DNA of 64,000 nucleotides from Macrocystis pyrifera (GCA_031763025.1 JASSKH010000031.1:2666001-2730000); one strand, 5' to 3'. Numbered from the stretch's first letter, positions 52,101-53,594 are shown. Notes: a model not told the origin generated them from the sequence alone. A program made the numbers and translations.

Positions 52101-53594
52101 AACGCTCACAAGTCAACGGCAACAATTAATATCTTGCTGCGCGAGTTGCTAACGAGCTAACGCTTATCTTTGTGACGGTCTTTTTCCTTCCCTCGTGTGT
52201 GAACTTGATATGTTTTTTGTCATCATTCGGCCCGTTTCTCCTTTGTTGGCTTCTGTCTGACTGCTACCCCTGCCGACTCAGGTACATGGCGACCGCTGGA
52301 TTCTTGAGTCCCCGGATGATAGAGAGGAACAACGCTCGGATGGACAAAGCGAACAAGGGAACCGCGAAGGAGGTACCTGTCGCCATTTCCCTCCCCTGTT
52401 TTATCTCCTGAATCCTTTTGCGACTACCCATCAAACCACGAACAAACCAACGAAACCTCGGACCCAATGGTGAACGGAAGCGACACACAAGCACGGAAAA
52501 CACTTTTCTGTTTTATTCTTTCAGGTCTTGTTATTGTTTGTGAACTCAAGCAGGCTGCCCTCGAACAGTACACGAAATGGCATCAAAGTGTTGAAAAGTT
52601 CCGTTTCCGTTTTATTTTTCTATTTTTATAAGGAAGGAAGTTTGATCTCCGAACCATGCGTAGCAAGGTTGAACGGACGGCCTAGCGCCACGTGCTGCTG
52701 TCGCTTATCCCATCAAACGCAAACCGCCAAGAGACTCGCAGAGCCTATCCTAGACTCATCGCACGGTAGAGGTTGCACGTTTTTGCCTTCTGAGGTAATA
52801 CACTATGACCGGTCGAGCTCTCCCCATGTTAGCCACTACTGGATAGTACGATTCTTTTACTACTTTGGTATACTCGTTGTTCGGGTTGAGCGAACGCACG
52901 TCTTTAAACTCACGTTTCGGGTGACTCACTATTAGTGTTGAAATATGGCACCGCCCGTATGAGGGCGTTGCTCCCTGACAGAGTCGCGACCAAGGCGTCC
53001 GCCGGACCAACCGACCCAGCGTCGAGGAGGGTGGGGTGGGCTTGCTCAGACTCATCGCTGCTGTCAGAGTTCAACCAAAGGCGAACTCCCGTTGTGTTGG
53101 TGTCCACTGCACCGCTGTTCGTACAATGCCACAGCGCAGCACAATATAGGGACCTTTTAAACGTTAACTTGAAGACCCAAACGCTCCATATTTTTTTCCG
53201 TCATGAGAGTCCACCTCCCTTCCTCCTTGCCCCCTCTCGCTTCTCTGTATAGGGCGCTGCTGCCGCTGCCACCAAACCACCCGAAGGTCAGGCGCGACCC
53301 GACGCTGTAACGGCGGCAGCGCCATTGCCAGCGGGAGCGGCGGGAGCGCTGGCACCCACGCCGGTACTGACACCAGCGGCCACGGCCACTGCCAATGCCG
53401 CGGGCGACCCAAGCGCCGGCGAGGCAAGCAATCAGCGGCCCCCAGCCAGCGGTGGCGCTGTCCCGGGGGAAGCCGACAAGGCCATCAGCAAAGATGAAGC
53501 CCCTTCAGGCGAAGGAAAAGTGGAAACGCCTTCAGGCGAAGGCAAGGTAGAAACCCCTACCGGTGAAGGCGCAGTGGAGACCCCTGACGTCTAA
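3025..53594 (+). CDS. OSCA/CSC1/TMEM63-family ion channel, ~24 exons
   Basis: Family members are dimeric, pore-per-subunit, mechanosensitive or hyperosmolality-gated cation (calcium) channels of plasma or endomembranes. The spliced reading gives about 1,200 residues. Exon 1 is an acidic N-terminus. Exons 2 and 4 each give a membrane segment. Exons 5-10 form the RRM-like cytosolic domain (DYSIMVRGLP, then VAFVTFEHEE). Exon 11 carries the hallmark APEPSDVKWENL before the next membrane segment. Exons 12-14 form a Cys-rich, probably non-cytosolic insert. Exons 15-20 carry about eight membrane segments, including the family-typical KLALAQFLNTAL and MLYSGGIPVLY. Exons 21-24 form a hydrophilic C-terminal tail ending in GEGKVETP repeats. 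Exon boundaries were chosen by GT/GC-AG signals and reading phase; most introns are phase 0. Family knowledge supports the class; ion selectivity and gating are not readable. Weak points are the end of exon 6, the exon 9/10 junction and the exon 20/21 phase conflict. Confidence 0.88.
3241..3261 (+). repeat. G21 homopolymer, 46 nt after donor 1
   Basis: Twenty-one consecutive G follow a CG-alternating run shortly after the exon 1 donor. A second run of about 13 G lies near 3318. Confidence 0.9.
3310..3570 (+). repeat. Rep-C copy in intron 1
   Basis: Reads G-tract, 'ATACTCAAGCCATGCGTGG', 'ATAGACCCTCGCATCCCTAC', 'CATCGACCAGGCAGACATTG' and 'CACCAAGCGCGAAGCG', matching the left part of the longer copies at 39003 and 43180. 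Diverged and truncated at its right end. Confidence 0.7.
3687..3796 (+). mobile_element. MITE-A copy 1
   Basis: Near-perfect terminal inverted repeats run from 'ATTACGGGGGTCCATAGTTA' to 'CCCCCGTAAT', with the AT-rich core 'AAAAATAGGTGAATATATAG' between. Belongs to the 'ATAGTTAAC/GTTAACTAT' subfamily. Confidence 0.85.
4106..4215 (-). mobile_element. MITE-A copy 2
   Basis: Inverted orientation: 'GGACCCATGGTACACAC' left of the core and 'ATTTGGTCCTATTTACTATG' right of it. Ends 'CTATTACGG' and 'CCGTGATAG'. Confidence 0.8.
4351..4464 (-). mobile_element. MITE-A copy 3 (diverged)
   Basis: The left end 'TATTACGGAAGGCTATAGTA' and right 'CAATATTTGGTCCTATTTAT' remain clear, but the core and right terminus have several substitutions, so this is an older insertion. 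Confidence 0.65.
5080..5190 (-). mobile_element. MITE-A copy 4
   Basis: 'TATTACGGGGGGTCATAGTA' to 'CGCCCGTAATAG' with the core 'CCTATATATTTACCGATTTT'. Belongs to the 'AGTAAATAGGACC' subfamily. Confidence 0.8.
5700..6090 (+). repeat. (CAT)n microsatellite abutting exon 2
   Basis: About 390 bp of CAT/TCA trinucleotides with scattered CAC, CGT and CTC interruptions runs directly into the exon 2 acceptor (ATCAG at 6088-6092). It opens a spurious poly-His frame on this strand and poly-Met/poly-Asp frames on the other, none of which is a protein. It replaces a classical polypyrimidine tract. Confidence 0.9.
6093..6260 (+). CDS. Channel exon 2: first membrane segment
   Basis: Starts RMIWNEGMRSYFG after a CAG acceptor and ends LLNNE before GTCAGT, 56 codons, phase 0/0. 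It contains one long hydrophobic stretch (VGLYLYFWVVRIMAIAFLL and on to LSTPSM), the first transmembrane helix, as in protist OSCA-like proteins. Confidence 0.85.
6345..6455 (+). repeat. G16 tract plus Rep-C fragment
   Basis: A G16 run (6347-6362) is followed by 'GTGCATGGCCGTAGTCGTAT' and 'ATGACCCTCGCATCCCCACA', which match the left part of Rep-C. It lies 86 nt after the exon 2 donor. Confidence 0.6.
6838..6940 (+). mobile_element. MITE-A copy 5 (deleted left arm)
   Basis: The right arm 'GGTCCTATTTACTATGGTCC' is intact, but the left arm lacks about ten bases between 'TTACGGAGGTC' and 'AGGACCAAATATTG', leaving unequal inverted repeats. Confidence 0.7.
7490..7645 (+). CDS. Channel exon 3: loop between TM1 and TM2
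   Basis: Begins GNEGMAISETDVDSLG after CCCAG and runs through FSYGNQGVNPDLV to GETVQ, 52 codons. No hydrophobic helix; two Cys are present (GCISGN, VDCTG). No in-phase GT donor of good quality exists; CAG|GCGCGT at 7646 keeps phase 0 and is the best border, a GC donor. Confidence 0.75.
7655..8530. repeat. Decayed tandem repeat in intron 3
   Basis: A motif like 'TTTTTGCGGGACAATTCGA' followed by a 'GGGCGCGTCC'-like block recurs at least eight times with heavy divergence (for example near 7685, 7805, 7980, 8265, 8310, 8450, 8490). Spacing is roughly 50-110 bp. Confidence 0.6.
8618..8698 (+). repeat. (ACT)n microsatellite
   Basis: Trinucleotide ACT/CTA array with a few CCT, CCG and ATT interruptions, inside intron 3. 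Confidence 0.9.
9015..9123 (+). mobile_element. MITE-A copy 6
   Basis: 'CTATTACGGGGGCCATAGTA' to 'TATGGTCCTCCGTAATA' around the core 'AAAATAGGGAAATCTATAGG'. Confidence 0.8.
9105..9500 (+). repeat. Rep-C, two nested partial copies
   Basis: Two G-tract-led starts ('GTATACTCGATAGGAGATAT', 'GTGTACTCGATAGGAGAGAT') precede one longer body with 'CATAGACCCTCGCATCCC' and 'CACCGACCAGGCAGACATTG'. The block is flanked on both sides by a 'TTTGACCATTGACCAC' and 'TCGAGACGGAGCA' sequence, suggesting a tandem duplication. Confidence 0.65.
9821..10155 (-). mobile_element. SINE-D copy 2 with poly(A) tail
   Basis: Read on the minus strand: an A-box-like 'TGGCTTGGTAGGTGG', a B-box 'GGGCTCGAGTCTC' about 35 nt later, the shared body, then 'TTAGGCTGGAAAGTAAAAG' and a tail ending in 16 A (T-run at 9822-9837 on the plus strand). 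This is the copy that best shows the tRNA-derived head and A-tailed 3' end. Confidence 0.75.
10220..10333 (+). CDS. Channel exon 4: second membrane segment
   Basis: Begins VFGESRDALQIGYALVG after TTGCAG, contains the hydrophobic helix ELVIALLFAIFVVVL and ends SERLE before GTGAAA, 38 codons, phase 0/0. Corresponds to the helix before the cytosolic domain. Confidence 0.82.
10384..11400. repeat. Decayed tandem repeat with exon-4-like pieces
   Basis: Blocks resembling 'GTTGATAGCCCGCAC', 'AACTCTTCGTTGCATCTTCG' and 'TTTCTACCAGTAGTG' recur about four or five times. Near 10675-10735 a copy reads FVISSERLEANEQRE in one frame, echoing the exon 4 end VVLSERLEVKLNER. Suggests that the 3' end of exon 4 was caught in a local amplification. 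Confidence 0.45.
11420..12904. other. Intron 4, anonymous stretch with telomere-like patch
   Basis: Apart from 12310-12356, where TTAGGG-like hexamers occur, no gene, acceptor/exon pair or repeat family seen elsewhere in the window was recognised. The telomere-like patch includes 'GAGTTAGGGTTAGGGTTCGG'. Confidence 0.5.
12905..13012 (-). mobile_element. MITE-A copy 7
   Basis: 'CTATTAGGGATCCAGAGTA' to 'GGTCCCCCGTAATAC' with the reverse-oriented core 'CCTATATATTTACCTGTTTT'. Ends about 220 bp before exon 5. Confidence 0.8.
13236..13328 (+). CDS. Channel exon 5: start of RRM-like domain
   Basis: Begins VKIREIDDANVTPADYS after TTGCAG; DYSIMVRGLPKDVTKEE is the first strand and helix of the RRM-like cytosolic domain of this family. 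31 codons. The only in-phase border is GAG|GCGAGT at 13329, an otherwise perfect donor with C at +2. Confidence 0.82.
13474..13509 (+). repeat. G36 homopolymer in intron 5
   Basis: Thirty-six consecutive G, 146 nt after the exon 5 donor. The same 1.3 kb intron carries C18 and C20 runs just before its acceptor. Confidence 0.9.
13726..13838 (+). mobile_element. MITE-A copy 8
   Basis: 'ACAACGGGGGTCCATACTTA' to 'TATGGACCCCGCCGTAACAC', 'GTTAAC' subfamily. Directly abuts copy 9 with which it shares the junction bases. Confidence 0.75.
13837..13945 (+). mobile_element. MITE-A copy 9
   Basis: 'CTACGGGGGGCCCTAGTAAA' to 'CCCCCCCGTAGTAG', 'AGTAAATAGG' subfamily, same orientation as its neighbour. Two different subfamilies side by side argues for a second insertion at the end of the first, not tandem duplication. 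Confidence 0.75.
14083..14235 (+). mobile_element. MITE-A copy 10 plus a right-end fragment
   Basis: A complete element (14083-14192) is followed by a remnant with 'AACAATACTCGGTCCTATTT' and 'GGTCCCCTGAAATGG', a diverged right arm of a second copy. Confidence 0.75.
14230..14342 (-). mobile_element. MITE-A copy 11
   Basis: 'TATTGCGGGGGACCGTAGTA' to 'GGCCCCCCGGTAATAG', opposite to copy 10. With copies 8-10 it makes a cluster of four elements in about 620 bp of intron 5. Confidence 0.75.
14535..14603 (-). repeat. Rep-C end with C18/C20 tracts
   Basis: 'CTACGGCCATGCATGACATC' and 'GAGTACA' precede C18 (14561-14578) and, after a short TCCCT interruption, C20 (14584-14603). The tract ends 33 nt before exon 6 and probably serves as its polypyrimidine tract. 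Confidence 0.7.
14637..14679 (+). CDS. Channel exon 6: RRM-like domain, helix 1
   Basis: Begins VRKHFHERYSLLEP after CTGAAG and continues the KEE end of exon 5 in phase 0; this is the helix after RNP-like strand 1. Two phase-1 donors fit the phase-1 acceptor of exon 7: G|GTCCGT at 14680 (short form, preferred because it gives LLEPGERPPDPLP) or AG|GTACGG at 14716. The end is therefore uncertain. Confidence 0.6.
14975..15022. repeat. Pal-B half copy
   Basis: Right arm only: 'GGTTTGTCCCCAAAACGGGA' followed by 'CTGTAGTCCTTAAAGGG'. Confidence 0.6.
15033..15142 (+). mobile_element. MITE-A copy 12
   Basis: 'TATTACGGGGGAACATAGTA' to 'GGCCCTCCGCAATAG'. Sits immediately to the right of a Pal-B half element (14975-15022). 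Confidence 0.78.
15337..15500. mobile_element. MITE-A copy 13, chimeric
   Basis: The left half of a minus-oriented element ('TTACGGGGGACCATAGTAAA' to 'CCTGCTTTTACGATCACGG') is fused to most of a plus-oriented element ('GGGACCAAATGTTGACAGTA' to 'TGTTCTCCCGGAATAC'). Length about 164 bp instead of 108. Insertion of one copy in another followed by deletion, or template switching, would explain it. Confidence 0.7.
16020..16215 (-). repeat. Rep-C copy upstream of exon A
   Basis: From 'GGATGCAGCTCACCCTTCAT' through 'GCAATGTCTGCCTGGTCGGT' and 'GATGCGAGGGCCTATGGTCA' to 'GAGTACC' and a C-tract (about 16195-16209). The inverse of the copies at 39003 and 43180. Confidence 0.75.
16302..16540 (+). CDS. 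Nested exon A: two-TM protein or alternative exon
   Basis: The ATG at 16302 opens MFWACTMGLLIGILLAPPVA; a second hydrophobic stretch reads SGVLGVASFVLSVVAVYGVV. After AQEWERG it ends in AG|GTGAGA, phase 2, which matches exon B exactly. GC-rich coding-like composition sets it apart from the flanking DNA. Not recognised as a known family. Alternatively a phase-1 acceptor at 16292-16293 (CTAAAG) would let exon 6 splice into it, producing a short channel isoform. Confidence 0.6.
16616..16654 (+). repeat. (GAAC)n microsatellite
   Basis: Nine to ten perfect CGAA tetramers, 75 nt after the exon A donor. Confidence 0.9.
16677..17020. repeat. Tandem duplication, period about 167 bp
   Basis: The block starting 'GCGATGGCAGTGGTGCTGCA' (16696) recurs as 'GCGATGGGAGTGGTACTGCA' (16863), followed in both by 'AAACATATGTTG', 'TGCCGAGACTC' and a 'TTTGGTGTG' end. 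Confidence 0.75.
17095..17245. repeat. AT-rich low complexity
   Basis: (TA)n with ATGTTATA variants; no structure beyond simple sequence. Confidence 0.85.
17395..17575. repeat. Decayed tandem repeat, about 110 bp period
   Basis: 'GGGTTGCAAGATAGACTCAT' plus 'CCCAAATACAGAGGTT' recurs as 'GGGTTGCAATATAGACGTAT' plus 'CCCAAGTACAGGGGTT'; related fragments lie between. Confidence 0.65.
18174..18194 (+). repeat. C21 homopolymer before exon B
   Basis: Twenty-one C followed by a pyrimidine-rich stretch leading to the TTTCCCAG acceptor of exon B, 41 nt away. Confidence 0.9.
18236..18614 (+). CDS. Nested exon B: basic coil and Ala/Gly/Glu tail, stop
   Basis: Acceptor CCCAG at 18235 and one leading base complete an Arg codon with exon A, giving GRKQREREEADAEKRGAKKK, a short charged segment directly after the second membrane helix. 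The remaining ~100 residues are Ala/Gly/Glu/Val-rich low complexity ending GGPEGG and TGA at 18612. A MITE-A lies about 36 bp after the stop. With exon A: about 206 residues. Confidence 0.6.
18650..18762 (-). mobile_element. MITE-A copy 14
   Basis: 'ATTTACGGGGGAACGTAGTA' to 'GGTCCCCCCGTAATAC', in the presumed 3'UTR or downstream flank of exon B. Confidence 0.8.
19668..19804 (+). CDS. Channel exon 7: RRM-like domain, middle
   Basis: With acceptor GCTAGCAG (phase 1) it reads ERPPDPLPCQSCLNSHDKAF then VGSWVVEVVLGNPVGEVLRG and ends FMDQE before GTGAGC. A phase-0 alternative acceptor (TGCCAG at 19699) would drop ten residues. The SWVVEV...G pattern matches the second strand region of protist OSCA-like cytosolic domains. 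Confidence 0.78.
19816..20556. repeat. Three tandem units of about 217 bp (with Pal-B)
   Basis: Each unit contains 'GAAGAGGAGTGCTACAA'-like or 'AAGAGGCGTGCTACAACAGG' sequence, 'GACCGGGCTCCGT' and a Pal-B element. Units 2 (20182-20400) and 3 (20401-20556, truncated) are nearly identical; unit 1 is diverged. MITE-A copy 15 separates units 1 and 2. Confidence 0.8.
20071..20181 (+). mobile_element. MITE-A copy 15, filled site with TA duplication
   Basis: The junction reads 'CCACCCGC-TA' then 'TTACGGGGGAACC' and ends 'CCACCGTGA' then 'TA-GACAG'. The equivalent position of the next tandem unit (20391-20406) is unoccupied and reads 'CCATCCGC-TA-GACAG'. The element proper is therefore 20073-20179 with a TA target duplication. 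Confidence 0.9.
20557..20668 (+). mobile_element. MITE-A copy 16
   Basis: 'TATTACGGGGGTCCATAGTA' to 'CTATGGACCCCCGTAACAG'; cuts off the third tandem unit inside its Pal-B element. Confidence 0.82.
20798..20838 (+). repeat. G41 homopolymer
   Basis: Forty-one consecutive G in intron 7, preceded by GGGGGA. Confidence 0.9.
21039..21150 (-). mobile_element. MITE-A copy 17
   Basis: 'CTATTACGGGGGTCCATAGT' to 'CTATGTTCCCCCGTAATA' with minus-oriented core. Confidence 0.8.
21270..21382 (-). mobile_element. MITE-A copy 18
   Basis: 'TTATTACGGTGGTCCATAGT' to 'TGGTCCCCCCCGTAATAG'. Confidence 0.8.
21426..21544 (+). mobile_element. MITE-A copy 19 (diverged)
   Basis: 'TAGTACGGGAGACCATAGTA' to 'GCGGTCCCCCGTATTACAG'; the core has lost the GGACC next to the left arm. 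Confidence 0.72.
21707..21818 (-). mobile_element. MITE-A copy 20
   Basis: 'TATTACGGGGGTCCATAGTT' at left but 'TTTACTATGGTCCCCCGTAA' at right: the two arms come from the two different subfamilies, so the copy looks recombinant. Confidence 0.8.
22126..22156 (+). repeat. G31 homopolymer
   Basis: Thirty-one consecutive G in intron 7, about 325 nt upstream of exon 8; an exception to the trend of C-tracts near acceptors. Confidence 0.9.
22481..22597 (+). CDS. Channel exon 8: coiled-coil insert of cytosolic domain
   Basis: After GGTTCAG: ATIAKISKARTEVRQMKTLG then a Lys/Ala-rich helix (KKLAKAEARLAKLKAKE), 39 codons, GTACAG donor, phase 0/0. A long charged helix within the RRM-like domain is usual in this family. 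Confidence 0.82.
22640..22755 (+). repeat. 42-bp minisatellite after exon 8
   Basis: 'GGTGATGGTGGCGATGGTCG' plus 'GTGGCAATGGTTGGTGGCGT' repeated about 2.5 times. It starts 43 nt after the exon 8 donor and is strongly G-rich on the sense strand. Confidence 0.85.
23440..23995 (+). repeat. Degenerate TTCTG/TTCCA array and (TCC)n before exon 9
   Basis: About 500 bp of degenerate pyrimidine-rich pentamers (TTCTG, TTCCA, TTCCG) is followed by a TCC array (about 23940-23992). It leads to the exon 9 acceptor with almost no AG close to it. Confidence 0.85.
24018..24183 (+). CDS. Channel exon 9: RRM-like strand 3
   Basis: Best acceptor GCGTAG gives EAVMAATRKRQDPGALEVVS, then VAFVTFEHEESKRRCLEDYR, the RNP-1-like strand and following helix typical for this family. 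The end is uncertain: GAG|GTTGTT at 24184 (phase 1) fits the phase-1 acceptor of exon 10. Confidence 0.75.
24184..26168. other. Intron 9; GATC-rich duplication inside
   Basis: Mostly anonymous. At 25675-25960 two units of about 135 bp share 'GGATCGATCTGCTC', a 'CTGGAACATCTA'-like block, 'AATGCGTATCTGGTCTG' and a (GATCT)n run. A 211-codon open frame at 24955-25590 shows no family features. Confidence 0.5.
26169..26359 (+). CDS. Channel exon 10: end of cytosolic domain
   Basis: Phase-1 acceptor TCAGCCAG gives EWLQFHRTPKSDLSDGSVTT, followed by a Gly/Ala-rich insert, KKSRKQTHWRLKVFQ and CAG|GTGTGA. A phase-0 acceptor four bases upstream is also possible. Leads directly into the APEPSDV hinge. 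Confidence 0.75.
27611..27754 (+). CDS. Channel exon 11: family hinge and TM helix
   Basis: Acceptor GACCAAG then APEPSDVKWENLDVSPTSRK, followed by the hydrophobic helix LTSLVCVVLLVLSFGIIYLA and AQSQQ before GTGTGT. APEP-D-W-N-L is the conserved link between the cytosolic domain and the channel core of OSCA/CSC1/TMEM63 proteins. This is the strongest single piece of evidence for the family. Confidence 0.93.
28382..28492 (+). mobile_element. MITE-A copy 21
   Basis: 'CTATTACGAGGGACCATAGT' to 'ATGGTCCCCCGTAATAG' in intron 11. Confidence 0.82.
28644..28745 (+). CDS. Channel exon 12: start of Cys-rich insert
   Basis: CTCGCAG then AKLNEQTPALDTCEEALPAV and FFGTYDLPSEAALQ, 34 codons, phase 0/0. Ends CAG|GCAAGA, a classic GC donor. 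Together with exons 13-14 it forms an extended loop after the third membrane helix, presumably non-cytosolic. Confidence 0.85.
28770..29745 (+). repeat. CCCAA pentamer array before exon 13
   Basis: A C/A-rich stretch grades into a long (CCCAA)n array with TCAACT variants (about 29200-29720). It stops about 20-40 bp before the exon 13 acceptor. Open frames through it (Asn-Pro-Thr-Gln type) are artefacts of the repeat. Confidence 0.88.
29760..30002 (+). CDS. Channel exon 13: Cys-rich loop
   Basis: Starts QRNKTLDNTCADGSYYLVYT with a tandem acceptor AAGCAG (use of the second AG removes one Gln). Later FEATEGVEFCDDACQPASGG and CSALSCYE give six or more Cys, likely disulfide-bonded outside the cytosol. 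GTACAT donor, phase 0. Confidence 0.85.
31430..31633 (+). CDS. Channel exon 14: Cys-rich loop into helix
   Basis: CAAACAG then TSWRSEGYDCQTYTQSTLVG, CFCLDAVVTSF and the C-terminal KDYAAANAVKMLA before GTAATA, 68 codons, phase 0/0. Ends where the next transmembrane helix starts in exon 15. Confidence 0.85.
31640..32190. repeat. Decayed tandem repeat, one ~165-bp duplication
   Basis: 'GTAGGGTCGAGGAAAGGATC' through 'ACTGTTGTGTTGAGTTGCAC' (about 31905-32010) recurs at about 32070-32180 with substitutions; weaker copies lie to the left. Confidence 0.6.
32488..32535 (+). repeat. Interstitial telomere-like repeats
   Basis: 'GATTAGGGTTAGGGTACGG' and 'CTAGGGTTAGGGTTAAGG', degenerate TTAGGG hexamers in intron 14; a similar patch lies at 12310-12356. 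Confidence 0.7.
32849..32960 (+). mobile_element. MITE-A copy 22
   Basis: 'TATTACGGGGGGCCACAGTA' to 'GGTCCTCCGCAAATAG', core well preserved. Confidence 0.8.
33952..34149 (+). CDS. Channel exon 15: two core membrane helices
   Basis: GGGCAG then VLAVVIVNTLLTGIMAKLAK, FERHVSLSDYTSTV and TGKLALAQFLNTALIVILVN, ending GLGILQ before GTGTGC; 66 codons, phase 0/0. The FERH...S...KLALAQFLNT pattern is typical of the pore-proximal helices of OSCA/TMEM63. Confidence 0.92.
34180..34720. repeat. Decayed short tandem repeats
   Basis: A 'ATGCGGG(A)A(C)AAT' core with 'GCGGTGGCGGG'-like spacers recurs every 35-60 bp with heavy divergence. Confidence 0.45.
35094..35218 (+). CDS. Channel exon 16: membrane helix
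   Basis: TTCGCAG then DMGVLAGDYNDFDRSWYATV and GVAVAMTMLINVVVPHVQPLL, ending GG|GTGAGC in phase 2. D-F...W....G...T..~N...P is the usual pattern of this helix. Confidence 0.9.
36001..36095. repeat. Pal-B copy
   Basis: 'AACTGCAGTTCTGTTTTGAG' and 'GGTTTGTCCCCGAAACAAGA' plus 'CTGCAGCTCT' form the two arms around 'GCTTAGAACTTGACT'. Confidence 0.6.
36570..36696 (+). CDS. Channel exon 17: cytosolic linker and helix start
   Basis: CCGCCAG, phase 2; joins exon 16 as LLG-EFVIKPIKRLLKRRSA and continues to PPKFSMETRYAFSLQ before GTATGT. The basic linker and RYA motif precede the pore helix in exon 18. The intron 16 3' end is C/A-rich (36485-36560). Confidence 0.9.
36715..36845 (+). repeat. (CTGT)n microsatellite
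   Basis: TCTG/CCTG tetramers with variants beginning about 20 nt after the exon 17 donor. Confidence 0.85.
37349..37446. repeat. Pal-B copy
   Basis: 'AACCCTTATAGGACTGCAGT' at left and 'CAGACGGGACTGCAGTCCCT' at right, with the axis at 'ACTCAAATTCCAGGTAG'. Confidence 0.7.
37730..38010. repeat. Decayed tandem repeat, about 60 bp
   Basis: 'GTTCTGGAGAGAAGTTTGGC' and 'GTTTTGGAGAAGGAAGTTGG' exemplify a unit that recurs four to five times. Confidence 0.45.
39003..39515 (+). repeat. Rep-C long copy 1
   Basis: G-tract, 'GTACTCAATATCATGCATGG', 'CATAGACCCTCCCATCC', 'CATCGACCAGGCAGACATTG', then an extended right part ('TTTCTGGTGTGGCCATTTCC', 'AATGATCTAACTCGA', 'CGTCGCCAACCGACGCCAAC'). It aligns along its whole length with 43180-43690. 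No open frame of note. Confidence 0.82.
39516..40997. other. Intron 17, anonymous stretch
   Basis: No exon-like segment with matching phase and no copy of the named repeats was recognised. Around 39770-39860 there are GATC/AGATC-rich sequences like those at 25675-25960 and 33540-33745. Confidence 0.45.
40998..41100. repeat. Pal-B copy (right arm decayed)
   Basis: 'TTCGGACTGCAGTCCCGTTT' and 'TGGGGACAG' are intact; the right side keeps only 'AGTCCTCTAAGGGTTGAAAG'. Confidence 0.6.
41263..41355 (+). CDS. Channel exon 18: pore-region helix
   Basis: Acceptor CACAAAG then VVGVSMLYSGGIPVLYLFAS and FSFAINFIIDK before GTACGA, 31 codons, phase 0/0. YSGGIP-LY followed by a DK at the helix end is a signature of the family core. 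Confidence 0.92.
41725..42020 (+). mobile_element. SINE-D copy 3
   Basis: Head 'GTGGCTCGGTAGGTGG' (A-box-like), 'GGGTTCGAGTCTCACC' (near-consensus B box within a GTGGG/CTCAC stem), the shared body, '3' end 'TTAGGCTGGAAAGTAAAAGT' and an (AT)n tail instead of poly(A). The B box here is the best preserved of the three. Confidence 0.75.
42600..42705 (+). pseudogene. Decayed copy of the start of exon 19
   Basis: 'GTTTGGATCATCAAGTTCGC' and 'GCAACG' followed by 'GTGTACTGTCGGCGGGGA' align with exon 19 'CTGTGGATCATCAAGCTCGC' and its continuation, about 310 bp upstream of the real exon. The copied reading VWIIKFAQRK breaks after a dozen codons; an upstream 'TTTTGTCC..TTTCGG' stretch also matches the real intron end. 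Confidence 0.6.
42959..43122 (+). CDS. Channel exon 19: membrane helix
   Basis: TAACCTAG then LWIIKLAQQPPMYTAALARM and FVGVLPLALLMHMSVTCYML, ending FVRQV plus two bases before GTGATG (phase 2), which completes an Asn codon with exon 20. An earlier in-phase GTGAGG at 43109 is a stronger-looking donor but would break the phase with exon 20. Confidence 0.85.
43180..43690 (+). repeat. Rep-C long copy 2
   Basis: Begins with G9 58 nt after the exon 19 donor and aligns with 39003-39515 to 'GTCGCCAACCGACGCCAACC'. It carries the same order of blocks with about 20% visible differences. A G27 run (43707-43733) follows shortly after. Confidence 0.82.
43707..43733 (+). repeat. G27 homopolymer
   Basis: Twenty-seven consecutive G in intron 19. 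Confidence 0.9.
44895..45190. repeat. Two Pal-B copies
   Basis: First (44897-44993): 'CATTTTTGGGGAGAAATTAC' and 'GTCCCCAAAATGGGACTACG'. Second (45108-45190): 'GAAACTGCAGTCCCGTTTTT' and 'GATCTGTCCCCAGAG', right arm shortened. Confidence 0.6.
46134..46305 (+). CDS. Channel exon 20: last membrane helix
   Basis: GCACGCAG, phase 2; AEAEAFSEALQGKGVSGLVT, then RRHVFPLFVFTVMFLALYVA and YNIVGDPLLKLLK before GTGTGC (phase 0). The helix beginning R-HVFPLF corresponds to the final transmembrane segment of the family. Confidence 0.88.
46460..46484 (+). CDS. Candidate micro-exon between exons 20 and 21
   Basis: Exon 20 ends in phase 0 but exon 21 begins in phase 1. This 25-nt segment (AACAG acceptor, LVDTPAEL plus one base, TTC|GTATGC donor) would repair the phase and give AELRYTAEYF. 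The acceptor is weak and the preceding intron would be only 154 nt, so it is one possible solution only. Confidence 0.22.
46826..46936 (+). mobile_element. MITE-A copy 23
   Basis: 'TTATTATGGGGGTCCATAGT' to 'TATGGTCTCCCGTAATAG', 'GTTAAT' subfamily at left. Confidence 0.8.
47021..47066. repeat. Pal-B half copy
   Basis: 'GCTGCGCTCCCGTTCCGGGG' and 'ACAAACGACTTGTAAAGAG', left arm only; MITE-A copy 24 begins about 30 bp to its right. Confidence 0.45.
47095..47203 (-). mobile_element. MITE-A copy 24
   Basis: 'CTATTACGGGGGGCCATAGT' to 'ACTATGGTCCCCCGTAAGAC'. Confidence 0.8.
47265..47605 (-). repeat. Rep-C copy 3, inverted
   Basis: Inverse of the long copies: 'GTAAGGCACCTAAGAGGCAG', 'ATGCGACTCGCCGGACACCT', 'CCTGGTCGGTGAAAACTGAA' and 'GCCATGCATGAGATCGAGTA', ending in a C-tract. 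It contains the 'ATCTCTCCTATCGAGTACAC' end also found inverted at 9180-9290. About 170 bp of the distal end are missing. Confidence 0.78.
47815..48215. repeat. Tandem repeat, about 66-bp units
   Basis: 'GCGTCGGCCGTATCATTTCA' type blocks, each followed by an A-rich 'CGAAAACATAAACTAAAAAACG' like spacer (variable), recur six or seven times. Local amplification in intron 20. Confidence 0.75.
48670..48990 (+). repeat. GTT/GGT low-complexity tract
   Basis: Imperfect GTTGTTGGTGG trinucleotide-like sequence, G+T only over long runs. Its open frames are composition artefacts. Confidence 0.88.
49841..49936 (+). CDS. Channel exon 21: C-terminal tail, first part
   Basis: AACCGCAG then (two bases) YTAEYFRVLKQGEKVEADEK and NMGWAECEDGK before GTGTGT (phase 0). 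The other two frames are interrupted or give composition unlike the family. A phase-1 start conflicts with exon 20, see the candidate micro-exon. Confidence 0.78.
50531..50682 (+). CDS. Channel exon 22: C-terminal tail
   Basis: ATATCAG then LAKWLFKDDAPGPRGVRAKK, GVPRQTWQAIAELGQYNYVM and EESDQCGMAT plus AG|GTGACA (phase 2). W....L..YNY resembles the 'tYn...NP' region that follows the last helix in this family. Confidence 0.85.
51008..51119 (+). mobile_element. MITE-A copy 25
   Basis: 'CTATTACGGGGGGTCCATAG' to 'CTATGTACCCCCGTAATAG'; only a few bases different from copy 27. Confidence 0.85.
52282..52372 (+). CDS. Channel exon 23: C-terminal tail
   Basis: GACTCAG, phase 2, completes Arg: R-YMATAGFLSPRMIERNNARM and DKANKGTAKE before GTACCT, 30 codons. 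Confidence 0.85.
53253..53594 (+). CDS. Channel exon 24: low-complexity tail and stop
   Basis: TTCTCTGTATAG then GAAAAATKPPEGQARPDAVT, a long Ala/Pro/Thr-rich stretch, three near-identical units around GEGKVETPS/GEGKVETPT/GEGAVETPD, and TAA at 53592. A conserved sequence role is not visible; it is probably a disordered cytosolic tail. Confidence 0.85.
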   Translation, partial: GAAAAATKPPEGQARPDAVTAAAPLPAGAAGALAPTPVLTPAATATANAAGDPSAGEASNQRPPASGGAVPGEADKAISKDEAPSGEGKVETPSGEGKVETPTGEGAVETPDV